From CAYUNT01 sp964446285 (GTDB taxonomy: Bacteria > Sumerlaeota > Sumerlaeia > SLMS01 > CAYUNT01): a stretch of DNA of 36,945 bases. Each line of letters begins with the position of its first letter. Position 1 is the stretch's first letter. Both the position numbers and the translations under genes were made by a program. The notes beneath the pieces are model-generated. The model was not told where the DNA came from. It worked only from the letters and a program-made list of their open reading frames with translations, and did no database searches. The DNA is taken from the NCBI GenBank assembly GCA_964446285.1, contig CAYUNT010000016.1, positions 1 to 36,945 on the forward strand. Direction: 5' to 3'. Of this stretch, positions 9,301 to 15,666 are shown piece after piece.

Positions 9301-9625
9301 CGGCGGCTGGGCGCCTTGGCACGCCGATGCGGACGGCGTGGTGGACTTGGGCAAGGCGATTGGCGGCGAAAACCGCATCGCCTACGCCGTTACCACAATC
9401 GACTTCGACACGCCACGCGACGCCATCTTGGGATTCCGCTCCGATGACGGGATCGAGGTCTGGCTGAACGGCAAGAAAATCCACAGCCGCCATGTTTTGC
9501 GCGGAATGAATCACGATTGGGAAGAAGTCCCGGTCGCATTCGCCAAAGGCAAAAACGTCCTGCTAGTCAAGGTTTCGCAGGCCGAATACGACTGGGCCTT
9601 CTGCGTAACCGCCCGGCAGAAGTAA
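6332..9625 (+). CDS. Secreted GH31-family glycoside hydrolase (alpha-glucosidase/xylosidase type) with C-terminal beta-sandwich
   Basis: Predicted retaining alpha-glycosidase, 1,097 residues from the ATG at 6332, which has GGAG upstream and opens a clear signal peptide ending near CMAQA. A GTG at 6293 would put a polar extension before it. An N-terminal beta-sandwich (about 40-240) precedes the TIM barrel. The likely nucleophile is Asp400 in WWLDWQQ and the acid/base Asp455 in HFSGDADTGW, the positions of the two GH31 signature motifs. FWSHDIGGHFG follows. C-terminal beta domains end with a jelly-roll-like module holding GFRSDDGIEVWLNG, probably carbohydrate-binding. Two 10-residue repeats (141-160) are encoded by an interspersed palindromic DNA repeat. 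Substrate specificity cannot be read by eye. Confidence 0.88.
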   Translation: MIFHYHQALLAGLTLAMPFMVCMAQANDGAPANSEAANLESVKSSTTANYVVAGYARFTVITPECIRMEYQPDGKFIDAPSMFAVGRGIADQNAKVDFRDKTFVIDTGRMKLEFTPNGKPFSAENLKVTIKKSIQIAEKNLGRDAQATGKLGQNAQATSKAEQEKGEIVWTPDSRQTANLGGTIPTLDQVKGPVPLHDGILSRDGWYLIDDSQGFLLANDWVTPRPADSGTDWYLFGYGQDYAGAFRAFTTIGGAVPMPRKCVLGSWYSRWWKYTTEDYKQIVREYAKHDFPLDIIVMDMEWHRKGWTGWSWNYDLLPDPPALLRWFHEQGLAVTLNVHPADGVLPHETMYKDFMRYMGVDPATSQTIPFDAGDPKYMDAYFRFTHHPREAEGVDFWWLDWQQYPDVKSMPGLRNLAWLNTLYFENSMRAGKRGLQFSRWGGWGDHRHPIHFSGDADTGWTMLGFEVPFTSTAANEGAYFWSHDIGGHFGDRNEEPFTRWVQLASVTAAMRLHSSIIKYLDRRPWLWPDWATESMRRSFHLRSRLMPYIYSAVRQTNETGLPLTRPMYVQWPGVEDAFAAPQEYMFGSDFLAAPIAAAGSGPVRVAALAVWFPEGEWRNFFTGEAFTGPQWRVVCADINEFPLFVRAGAPIPMQPYSARPTTAKLDRLVVQLWPGAEGKRHSFTLYEDDGFSRDYEKGGLAKTELTSLRKGGVLEVGISPAKGEFKGQPSERAYEIVVGGMERPKSVKVDGKPVADSEWSEAERTITVRVPSRSIRKALAVTVEAQITDPAYFASRYLKRRLNGIVRGVWEAEQEEPTLESALALASEKAPELLPGLAALAGLATVENETHYPQPGVLRRMIRNADSTVISPEGIALVWQRTLSPSNGVAPLEERVAVPKLSGMIPFEPPAWKRQDLAFLQSATDDRTLTFRAGGQEYAIHKSLGQMHGQIGQWLLNGPFPFDRATSISEQCYEPEKMPVKALAALTPKSGGWAPWHADADGVVDLGKAIGGENRIAYAVTTIDFDTPRDAILGFRSDDGIEVWLNGKKIHSRHVLRGMNHDWEEVPVAFAKGKNVLLVKVSQAEYDWAFCVTARQK
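6752..6811. repeat. Tandem pair of 30-bp palindromic repeats inside the GH31 gene
   Basis: Units 6752-6781 and 6782-6811 match at 25 of 30 positions. Each begins with CTTGG(G/A)C, has a 5-nt loop, then GCCCAAG and CCAC. They read in frame as LGRDAQATGK and LGQNAQATSK, between the strand VTIKKS and the conserved NLGGT segment of the GH31 N-terminal domain. The same unit recurs at 14569-14628 (again a pair) and 35394-35417. Confidence 0.85.
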
Positions 9626-9774
9626 GAAGGACAAGCCATAAAGCCGCTTTTGCCTGAATGCGGTTGACTCCCTTTATGCGCCCGTTCATGTTTCAAACAG
9701 GAAACAAGGACGCAGTCCGTATCGCGCCCTGAGATTCAGCAAGCTGTTCCAATTGAAGTTGGGGAGGAGCGCGG

Positions 9775-11460
9775 ATGAATATTCCGGGCGTAACTCATTT
9801 GGATATGAGAGAGGCTTGTTTTTATCGCATGCGCTTTGCTGGTGTGACCTCGCGCCTCGCTGATTGGCCGTCACACCTCGCTGCTTGGCCTTCACGGCTT
9901 GCCGTTTGCCTTTTGGCGGCGGTGATTTTCTCGATTTTCACCCTGTTTCCCTCTTCCGGCCAGACGCAAACATCTGTTTCGCCTTCTGCATCGCCGGCGG
10001 ATTCGCCCGTGCGCGCGGCGGCCGCGGAGAGAAATCGCTATTACGTCAAACCCACTGGCAGCGATTCCGACGTCGGCACGTCCTGGGGCGCGGCCTTTAA
10101 GACGCTGCTTAAGGCCGCCCAAGTTGTCCAGGCAGGCGACGAGGTGTGGGTCGCCGCAGGCACATACCAGGAAACCAACACCGTCACGATCCCTTCTGGC
10201 GTGTCGTTTTTCGGCGGATTTGCCAGCGGCGAAACGGACTTGTCCCGGCGCGATTGGACCTTGAATCCCACAAGCATTGACGGCCAAAAGTCAAGGCGGT
10301 GTGTTAACAATTACGGAATTCTTGATGGTTTTTATGTTCGGAATGGATACTCGGCAGACACTGCGGGGGGGATTTATAACTACGGCTCCGTCACTAACTG
10401 CATGGTGTATGACAACACGTCCAAAAGCGCTGGAGGCGGAATATGTTCAACTGGCTCCTCTAGTTCCGTTTCAAACTGCACAGTCCGTAGCAACAAATCC
10501 TGGGGCGCTTATTATTGTTTTGGCGGGGGTATATACTCCGCCGGCGGCTTGGTTGTTAACTGCACGCTCTGCGGCAATACAGCGTTGGGCGGAGGCGGCA
10601 TATACACTCTTCAAGGTTTGGTCACCAACTGCAAAGTCTATGGCAACACCGCCCAAGACTCTGGCGGCGGCATTTATTCTTCGGCTGGTTCTGTCACCTG
10701 CTGCGAAGTATATGATAACACAGCCCCAGGCGCTGGTGGCATTGCATGCGGTTTGGGATCAATTGCCGGCTGCAAGGTATATAACAATGCAGCCTCTGGA
10801 TATGAGGGCGGCATTGGTTCTTCAAGGAGTCTCGTTGCCAGCTGCGTTGTCTATGGCAACATATCCAATTTTTCGGGCGGCGGGATTCACTCGGACAACG
10901 ACACCATTGCCAACTGCACGGTCTATTATAACATAGCGTCCATGGATGGTGGCGGCATTTGGAGCACTGGAATGCCATCGTCCATTACAAACTGCATCGC
11001 TTGGTCCAATGTTACGTCGGACATCGTTGCCACTACAAACAGCATTGTCTCTCACAGCTGTTTCAAAGAAGCCCGGTCCGAAACGGATAACATCGCATTG
11101 TATCCGCTGTTTGTGAATGTGTCGGGCGATGTGTCCACTTGGGATTTGCGGCTGCGGCCGGGATCGCCGTGCATCGACACGGGAACCTCCGAGGGCGCGC
11201 CCGCAACGGACATCCTGGGCGTAGTGCGGCCGCAGGGTCGGGGATTTGACATGGGGGCGTATGAATGGATGGGAATTGGAATTCCTGGCGATATTTCGGG
11301 GAATGGCGCGCTGGGTCCCGAGGATGCGACGCTGGCGGCAGCGGCGTTGCGAGGTGGCGTCGCGCTCACAACCGAACAATCCGCCAACGCCGATGCCAAT
11401 CAAGACGGCGTCTTCGACATCGCGGACTTGATTTGGATTCAGGCGGCTATTGCCAAGTAG
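9775..11460 (+). CDS. Exported parallel beta-helix protein (choice-of-anchor Q type) with C-terminal dockerin-like domain
   Basis: A 561-residue exported protein. GGGGAGGAG stands 5 nt before the ATG. The long signal region carries a repeated RLADWPS/HLAAWPS heptad followed by a hydrophobic core (LAVCLLAAVIFSIFTLF). After a YYVKPTGSDSDVGTSW start, typical of surface parallel beta-helices, come about nine coils of 22-28 residues, each with a GGGI turn and an NC-x-V-x-x-N strand; the cysteines form a ladder along the helix. It ends with SPCIDTGT and GAYEW, common in choice-of-anchor Q proteins. The last 57 residues form a dockerin-like module with two calcium-loop segments, the second complete (D-A-N-Q-D-G). 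It probably binds or cleaves polysaccharide, but no catalytic site is evident. Confidence 0.8.
   Translation: MNIPGVTHLDMREACFYRMRFAGVTSRLADWPSHLAAWPSRLAVCLLAAVIFSIFTLFPSSGQTQTSVSPSASPADSPVRAAAAERNRYYVKPTGSDSDVGTSWGAAFKTLLKAAQVVQAGDEVWVAAGTYQETNTVTIPSGVSFFGGFASGETDLSRRDWTLNPTSIDGQKSRRCVNNYGILDGFYVRNGYSADTAGGIYNYGSVTNCMVYDNTSKSAGGGICSTGSSSSVSNCTVRSNKSWGAYYCFGGGIYSAGGLVVNCTLCGNTALGGGGIYTLQGLVTNCKVYGNTAQDSGGGIYSSAGSVTCCEVYDNTAPGAGGIACGLGSIAGCKVYNNAASGYEGGIGSSRSLVASCVVYGNISNFSGGGIHSDNDTIANCTVYYNIASMDGGGIWSTGMPSSITNCIAWSNVTSDIVATTNSIVSHSCFKEARSETDNIALYPLFVNVSGDVSTWDLRLRPGSPCIDTGTSEGAPATDILGVVRPQGRGFDMGAYEWMGIGIPGDISGNGALGPEDATLAAAALRGGVALTTEQSANADANQDGVFDIADLIWIQAAIAK
9853..9894 (+). repeat. 21-bp in-frame tandem duplication in the signal-peptide region
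   Basis: Units 9853-9873 and 9874-9894 match at 18 of 21 positions and encode RLADWPS and HLAAWPS, followed by a partial third (RLA). An 8-bp inverted repeat, GGTGTGAC (9841-9848) and GTCACACC (9870-9877), overlaps the first unit and could fold in the mRNA. Confidence 0.7.
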
Positions 11461-11515
11461 AGGGATCAAGAAGAAGGAAGAATTTTACCACGAAAGGCAC
11501 AAAAAGAACGAAAAA
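11284..11515 (+). repeat. Dockerin cassette, copy 1 (coding end plus 3' untranslated repeat)
   Basis: This segment encodes the last 58 residues of the beta-helix protein and continues past the TAG into the untranslated AGAGGGATCAAGAAGAAGG and TTTTACCACGAAAGGCACAA. Nearly the same sequence, including the part after the stop, recurs at 13605-13840. The two encoded 57-residue modules differ at six positions. Confidence 0.85.
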
Positions 11516-11642
11516 GCAAACTGGCCTATCGAAGACGAAATGCAACAATCATGGGATTGCAGGCTAGGCAAGTCGAGGAGGCGCCATGATGTTGCTCGGA
11601 ACCGCAAGGCCAGGATCAGATTCAGGCAAAGGAGAGGGAGCA

Positions 11643-13781
11643 ATGAGGATTCGGGAAAAGCGCACGAGAGGAAATTGGGCCACTTTTGCGGGGAAAATGC
11701 TTGTTTTGGCGGCGGTCATGTCGGCGGCTATCGCCGCCGCGCCTGCCGCAATGGCCAAGCCAAGCCGAATTCCTATGTCATCCGGGTATGTGGAAAAAGT
11801 GGGACAGATAGGCGGCCAATGCGACGCAGTGGCAGTCGAAGGAAGTTTGGCCTTCATAGGCGAGGGGTATAGACTGACTGTTCTGGACGTTTCAAATCCG
11901 CTTGCGCCCAAGGTTAAAGGCCGGGTTGAAATTCCCACGGTCGCTATTGACATTGCTGTGTCGGGCACGTTCGCATATGTTGCGGGCAGTGACGACGGTC
12001 TTCTGATCATTGACATTTCGAATCCGGCATCGCCAGTTCTGTGCGGCACATTCAACACGCGGGGATGGGCGATGGATGTGGCCGTATCGGGCACACTTGC
12101 CTTTGTGGCAGATACATCTTACGGTCTTGAAATCATCGACGTGTCCGATCCCTCCTCGCCGACCTTGCACTGTTCATTCGACACACCAGGAGAAGCTCTG
12201 GGCGTGGCAGTGTCGGGTGCGCTTGCTTATGTGACCGATGGGAGCCGTCTTCAGATTATTGATGTTTCGAATCCTGCATTGCCGGTTCTGCGTGGCTCAT
12301 GGTATACGTCGGGATGGGTAATTGACATCGCGCTGTCGGGCACGCTTGCCTATATGGCGGATGGCCGTGATGGTCTTTCTATTGTGGACGTTTCGAATCC
12401 GGCGTCGCCTGTTTTTTGCAGTTCATTCGACTTACCGGACTATACCGAAAGCGTGGCGGTGTCGGGCACGATTGCATACATGGCAGCAACCGAAAGCGGC
12501 CTTCAAATCATTGACGTTTCGAATCCTGCGGCGCCGGTTCGGCGCGGCTCGTTTAAAACGGAACATGCCTATAGCGTAGCGATGTCGGGAACGCTCGCCT
12601 ATGTGGCGGATGTGTATTACGGTCTATATATCATCGACGTTGCGAATCCTGCGTCGCCGGTTCAGCATGGCAGGTTCGACACATTGGCCGATGTCAAGAA
12701 CGTGACAGTGTCGGACCCATTCGCCTATGTGACGAATGGGTATAGCGGTATTCATATCATAGACGTCTCGAATCCCTCCTCGCCAATTTTGCGCGGCTCG
12801 TTCGACACACCGGGTTATGCTGAGGATGTGGTAGTATCGGGCACGCTCGCCTATGTGGCCGATTCCGGCTATGGAAGCGGCCTTCAAATCATCGACGTTT
12901 CGAATCCCTCCTCGCCAACTCTGCGCGGCTCGTGTAATTCGCCGACTAGCGCCTATAGCGTGGCGGTATCGGACAAGTTCGCCTATGTGACGGATTTTGG
13001 CCAGGGTCTTAGGATCATTGACATCTCAAATCCTGCGTCGCCGGTTTTGCGTGGATTTTGCCGCACGCCGGGACATCCAATTAAGCAGAGAAGTGCGTTG
13101 GATGTTAAGGTGGTGGGCACACTCGCCTATGTGGCGAACGGATATGGCGGTTTTCAGATCATTGACGTCTCGAATCCTGACTCGCCGGTTCTGCGCGGAT
13201 CGTTCATGGCTCAGACTATATTTGATTGTCCCGAAGACGTTGCAGTGGAGGGCAAGTTCGCTTATATTGCGGATGGCCCTGGCGGTTTTTTGGTGGTGGA
13301 TATCTCGGATCCCGCGACGCCGGTCCTGTGCGGCGACACGGGCTTGGGGGCAAACGCCAAAGGCATTGCGGTGTCGAACAATCTGGCCTTTGTGGCAACA
13401 GAAGATGGAAGTCTTGCGATCATTGACATATCGAATCCCGCCTCTCCGGTTATGCAGTGCTGGGACTACACGCCAAGACGTGCCAATGGCGTGGCGCTGT
13501 CGGGAAATCTCGTCTATATTGCGGATAATTATGGCGGGCTTTCCATACTTCGCCATGTGAGAGATGACGTGCCTTCGCCAACTCCCACGCCCACCGGGCG
13601 GACTCCTGGTGATATTTCCCGCAATGGCGCGGTGGGACCCGAGGATGCGGCGCTGGCGATCGCGGCGTTGCGAGGTGGCGTCGCGCTCACAAGCGAACAG
13701 TCCGCAAACGCCGACGCCAATCAGGATGGCGTCTTCGATATTGCCGATCTGATCTGGATTCAGGCGTCCATTGCCAAGTAG
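11643..13781 (+). CDS. Exported LVIVD-repeat beta-propeller protein with C-terminal dockerin-like domain
   Basis: A 712-residue exported protein. I chose the ATG at 11643 (GGAGAGGGAG just upstream) because a normal signal peptide follows, with cleavage near AAMA-KP. An ATG at 11586 with a strong AGGAGG 4 nt upstream would add 19 residues and cannot be excluded. The body is 14 repeats of about 42 residues with the pattern AVSGTLAYVAD...GLxIIDVSNPxSPVLRGSF, the LVIVD repeat, consistent with two seven-bladed propellers. A linker SPTPTPTGRTP leads to a dockerin-like module almost identical to that of the upstream gene. No enzymatic residues are recognisable; a binding or scaffold role at the cell surface is likely. 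Confidence 0.82.
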   Translation: MRIREKRTRGNWATFAGKMLVLAAVMSAAIAAAPAAMAKPSRIPMSSGYVEKVGQIGGQCDAVAVEGSLAFIGEGYRLTVLDVSNPLAPKVKGRVEIPTVAIDIAVSGTFAYVAGSDDGLLIIDISNPASPVLCGTFNTRGWAMDVAVSGTLAFVADTSYGLEIIDVSDPSSPTLHCSFDTPGEALGVAVSGALAYVTDGSRLQIIDVSNPALPVLRGSWYTSGWVIDIALSGTLAYMADGRDGLSIVDVSNPASPVFCSSFDLPDYTESVAVSGTIAYMAATESGLQIIDVSNPAAPVRRGSFKTEHAYSVAMSGTLAYVADVYYGLYIIDVANPASPVQHGRFDTLADVKNVTVSDPFAYVTNGYSGIHIIDVSNPSSPILRGSFDTPGYAEDVVVSGTLAYVADSGYGSGLQIIDVSNPSSPTLRGSCNSPTSAYSVAVSDKFAYVTDFGQGLRIIDISNPASPVLRGFCRTPGHPIKQRSALDVKVVGTLAYVANGYGGFQIIDVSNPDSPVLRGSFMAQTIFDCPEDVAVEGKFAYIADGPGGFLVVDISDPATPVLCGDTGLGANAKGIAVSNNLAFVATEDGSLAIIDISNPASPVMQCWDYTPRRANGVALSGNLVYIADNYGGLSILRHVRDDVPSPTPTPTGRTPGDISRNGAVGPEDAALAIAALRGGVALTSEQSANADANQDGVFDIADLIWIQASIAK

Positions 13782-13840
13782 AGGGATCAGGAAGAAGAAG
13801 GATTTTTACCACGAAAGGTGCGAAAAGAACGAAAAAAGAG
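13605..13840 (+). repeat. Dockerin cassette, copy 2 (coding end plus 3' untranslated repeat)
   Basis: Counterpart of 11284-11515. After the TAG it continues as AGAGGGATCAGGAAGAAGAA and TTTTTACCACGAAAGGTGCG. Here the ACCACGAAAGG segment is also the left arm of a large inverted repeat; copy 1 has only this single arm. Confidence 0.85.
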
Positions 13841-13942
13841 AATTCCACATGAAACTTATTTCGCCCGTCGGGCGAAACAGGTTCTGAATGGATTCAGAAT
13901 CCTCTTTTTCTTTCGTTGTTTTCGTGTTTTTCGCGGTTAAAA
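13804..13942. terminator. Large inverted repeat with two inner hairpins between convergent genes
   Basis: The left arm 13804-13840 (TTTTACCACGAAAGGTGCGA onward) pairs imperfectly with 13902-13942 (ending TTTTTCGCGGTTAAAA). Inside are two near-perfect hairpins: TTTCGCCCG/CGGGCGAAA (13859-13877) and TTCTGAAT/ATTCAGAA (13882-13899). It sits between the converging LVIVD and hydrolase genes, so it is probably a bidirectional terminator. Similar arms occur at 22782-22884 and 25411-25457. Confidence 0.65.
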
Positions 13943-13958
13943 TACTCCTGTTCTGAGA

Positions 13959-14501
13959 TCATTTCACCAGGCGGGCGATTTGGCGGAATGCTTCGCCTTC
14001 GGCAATGCGCGTCCACTCGAACAATGCCATTTCTGTCGATGTGATTGTGATTCCAGCCTGGCGCATGCGGTCGAGGGCGATGGCGCGGTTCCCGGCCGTA
14101 CGCGACGACACCGCATCGGCGGCGACGTGCACCTCGACGCCCGCCTCCTTCAGTTCCATCGCCGTCTGAAACACGCAAACGTGCGTTTCTATCCCCACCA
14201 GCAGCGCTTGAGAACGGCCAAGCGCCCGAAATGCGCTCATAAACTCTGGATTCCCGCAGCAACTGAATGTTTTCTTCGGCAGGGGGCTTGCATCGCCGCC
14301 CAGCGCTTCGATCAGTTCGGGAATGGTCGAGCCAAGTTTGTCGGGCACTTGTTCATTGCAGATCACAGGAACGCCGAGCGCCTTTGCCCCGCGCACCAGC
14401 ATGACCAGGTTGCGATAAAGCTGTTCCTGATCCTGCATCAGGGTGGCGAGCTTTCCCTGGACGTCAATTATCACCAGAACGGATTGATCAGCTTGCAACA
14501 T
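13959..14501 (-). CDS. Isochorismatase-fold cysteine hydrolase (YcaC/nicotinamidase-like)
   Basis: A 180-residue cytoplasmic hydrolase of the isochorismatase superfamily. The expected catalytic triad is visible: Asp13 in VIIDVQGKL, Lys77 in LPKKTFSC and Cys109 in GIETHVCVF; the GIETHVCV form points to the YcaC-like subgroup. Members hydrolyse amides or related C-N bonds, and the substrate is not predictable here. The ATG at 14501 follows AGGGA by about 8 nt. The reading frame stays open upstream to about 15134, but that extension is repeat-derived and lacks family residues, so it is excluded. A tandem pair of palindromic repeats lies about 70 bp upstream. Confidence 0.88.
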   Translation of the reverse strand: MLQADQSVLVIIDVQGKLATLMQDQEQLYRNLVMLVRGAKALGVPVICNEQVPDKLGSTIPELIEALGGDASPLPKKTFSCCGNPEFMSAFRALGRSQALLVGIETHVCVFQTAMELKEAGVEVHVAADAVSSRTAGNRAIALDRMRQAGITITSTEMALFEWTRIAEGEAFRQIARLVK

Positions 14502-14568
14502 GATATAGTTCCCTGAATGAAGTGATGAATTTTTGGCTTGGAACCAATCCGAAAACCTTGAAGAGAAT

Positions 14569-14628
14569 CTTGGACGGGACGTCCAAGCCACCTGAAATCT
14601 CGGGCAAGATGCCCAAGCCACCGGTGGT
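14569..14628. repeat. Tandem pair of 30-bp palindromic repeats, intergenic copy
   Basis: Units 14569-14598 and 14599-14628 share the stem-loop and trailing CCAAGCCACC of the copies at 6752-6811. In the first unit the stem reads CTTGGAC/GTCCAAG: a G-to-A change on one arm is matched by C-to-T on the other, so pairing is kept. Confidence 0.85.
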
Positions 14629-14909
14629 TTTTGATAGGTTCTATACCCTATCCCCGAATATGCCCTTTCTCCCCCGCCGCCTCGGATGGCATCGTGTCGG
14701 GATGGACGGATTCGGCTCAACCGGAATTCCCTGAATGGCTCTGGCGGCGCGGGCCGAGAATTCTCTCGAATCCCAGGCGCGCGGATGGCCTTGCCAGTCC
14801 AGAGGCCGGATGCGACAAGTTTGAAGGCGGGGCGAAGATGCTTTTGCGTGTTTCCGCAAGACACTTCTTCGAAATACAGGCGAAATTGCAGGAGACGGTG
14901 CGGAGCCTG

Positions 14910-14945
14910 GCGATCCCAGCGATCCCGGCGATCCCGGCGAACCCA
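14910..14945. repeat. 9-bp minisatellite, four units
   Basis: Units GCGATCCCA, GCGATCCCG, GCGATCCCG and GCGAACCCA run head to tail. Translated on the minus strand they give a Gly-Ser-Pro pattern, but there is no gene here. Other 9-bp arrays occur at 20219-20263 and 36920-36945. Confidence 0.8.
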
Positions 14946-14964
14946 AGGCGGCAAAGACGACAGC

Positions 14965-15444
14965 ATGGCAGAGCGCATTGAACATCTCCAAAGTGGCAGG
15001 TCGCTTTCCGCGCGTCTGGCCAGTGAGATGCATCTGAATTGGCTTTTGCGCCGCCAGACGATCGTAATCGCATGGGTGGCGCTGGCGGTGGCGGCCGTCC
15101 TGCCGCGCAACGGAACAGGGATTTCGCTTTGCACCTTCTACCGCGTGACGCAACTGCCGTGTCCGGGCTGCGGAATGACACGGAGCCTGATCGCCTTCGC
15201 TCATTGCCGATTTCATGAATCGTATCTGTTTCACCCATTCGGGATTCCGCTTGGGCTGGGCTGTGCGGTGGTTGCCAGCGCCGTTTTTTGGCCCGAACGG
15301 GCGCGCCGACGGGTCTCGAATTGGCTTGAAAGCCATAAACGTCTCAGCGCCGTCTTTTTTGGCCTGGGGGTTGGCGGATGGTTTGCCTACGGCCTGGTCC
15401 GCTTGTGGCTTGTCGCCCTGGGTTACTGGAAATTCCCTGGGTAA
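14965..15444 (+). CDS. DUF2752 membrane protein
   Basis: A 159-residue inner-membrane protein with three predicted hydrophobic segments (about 33-47, 92-109 and 128-150). The defining DUF2752 motif CPGCGMTRS spans residues 66-74 in the loop after the first segment. The family's function is unknown; the paired cysteines could bind metal or a cofactor. The ATG at 14965 is chosen because the upstream open frame runs through minisatellite DNA. No strong ribosome site is visible. It stands alone, with about 220 bp before the next gene. Confidence 0.75.
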   Translation: MAERIEHLQSGRSLSARLASEMHLNWLLRRQTIVIAWVALAVAAVLPRNGTGISLCTFYRVTQLPCPGCGMTRSLIAFAHCRFHESYLFHPFGIPLGLGCAVVASAVFWPERARRRVSNWLESHKRLSAVFFGLGVGGWFAYGLVRLWLVALGYWKFPG

Positions 15445-15666
15445 GATTTTTGAAATGCGGCAATTTGCGCTTTGCGCGGGCAAATTCTCCGCCTTTGGCA
15501 TTGACTCTCCCGCTCCCTGCCCGATCATGTTTTCGAGCCTATTGGGCGCGGCGGTGCATGGCCAGCCATCGGGGGAAGATTTCCCCGCTCCGCCTTGACC
15601 CCGCGCAATGGGCGGCGCCACCCATCAGGTCCCATGGAATCGACCGGCAACGATCGAGGAATGACC

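Larger units (their letters stand above)
14502..14964. other. 463-bp divergent intergenic region rich in repeats
   Basis: The region separates the starts of the hydrolase (minus) and DUF2752 (plus) genes. It contains the tandem 30-bp palindromic pair (14569-14628) and a four-unit 9-bp minisatellite (14910-14945). Both strands stay open over long distances, but those frames have no ribosome site and no recognisable family. I found no clear promoter motif. Confidence 0.5.

Noticed and set aside
14569..14628. Possible CRISPR repeats
   Set aside because: Units abut with no spacers and recur singly elsewhere; they are interspersed palindromes.
13959..15134. Long minus-strand frame giving a 391-residue protein
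   Set aside because: Only the last 180 residues match the isochorismatase family; the upstream part translates intergenic repeats and overlaps the DUF2752 gene.
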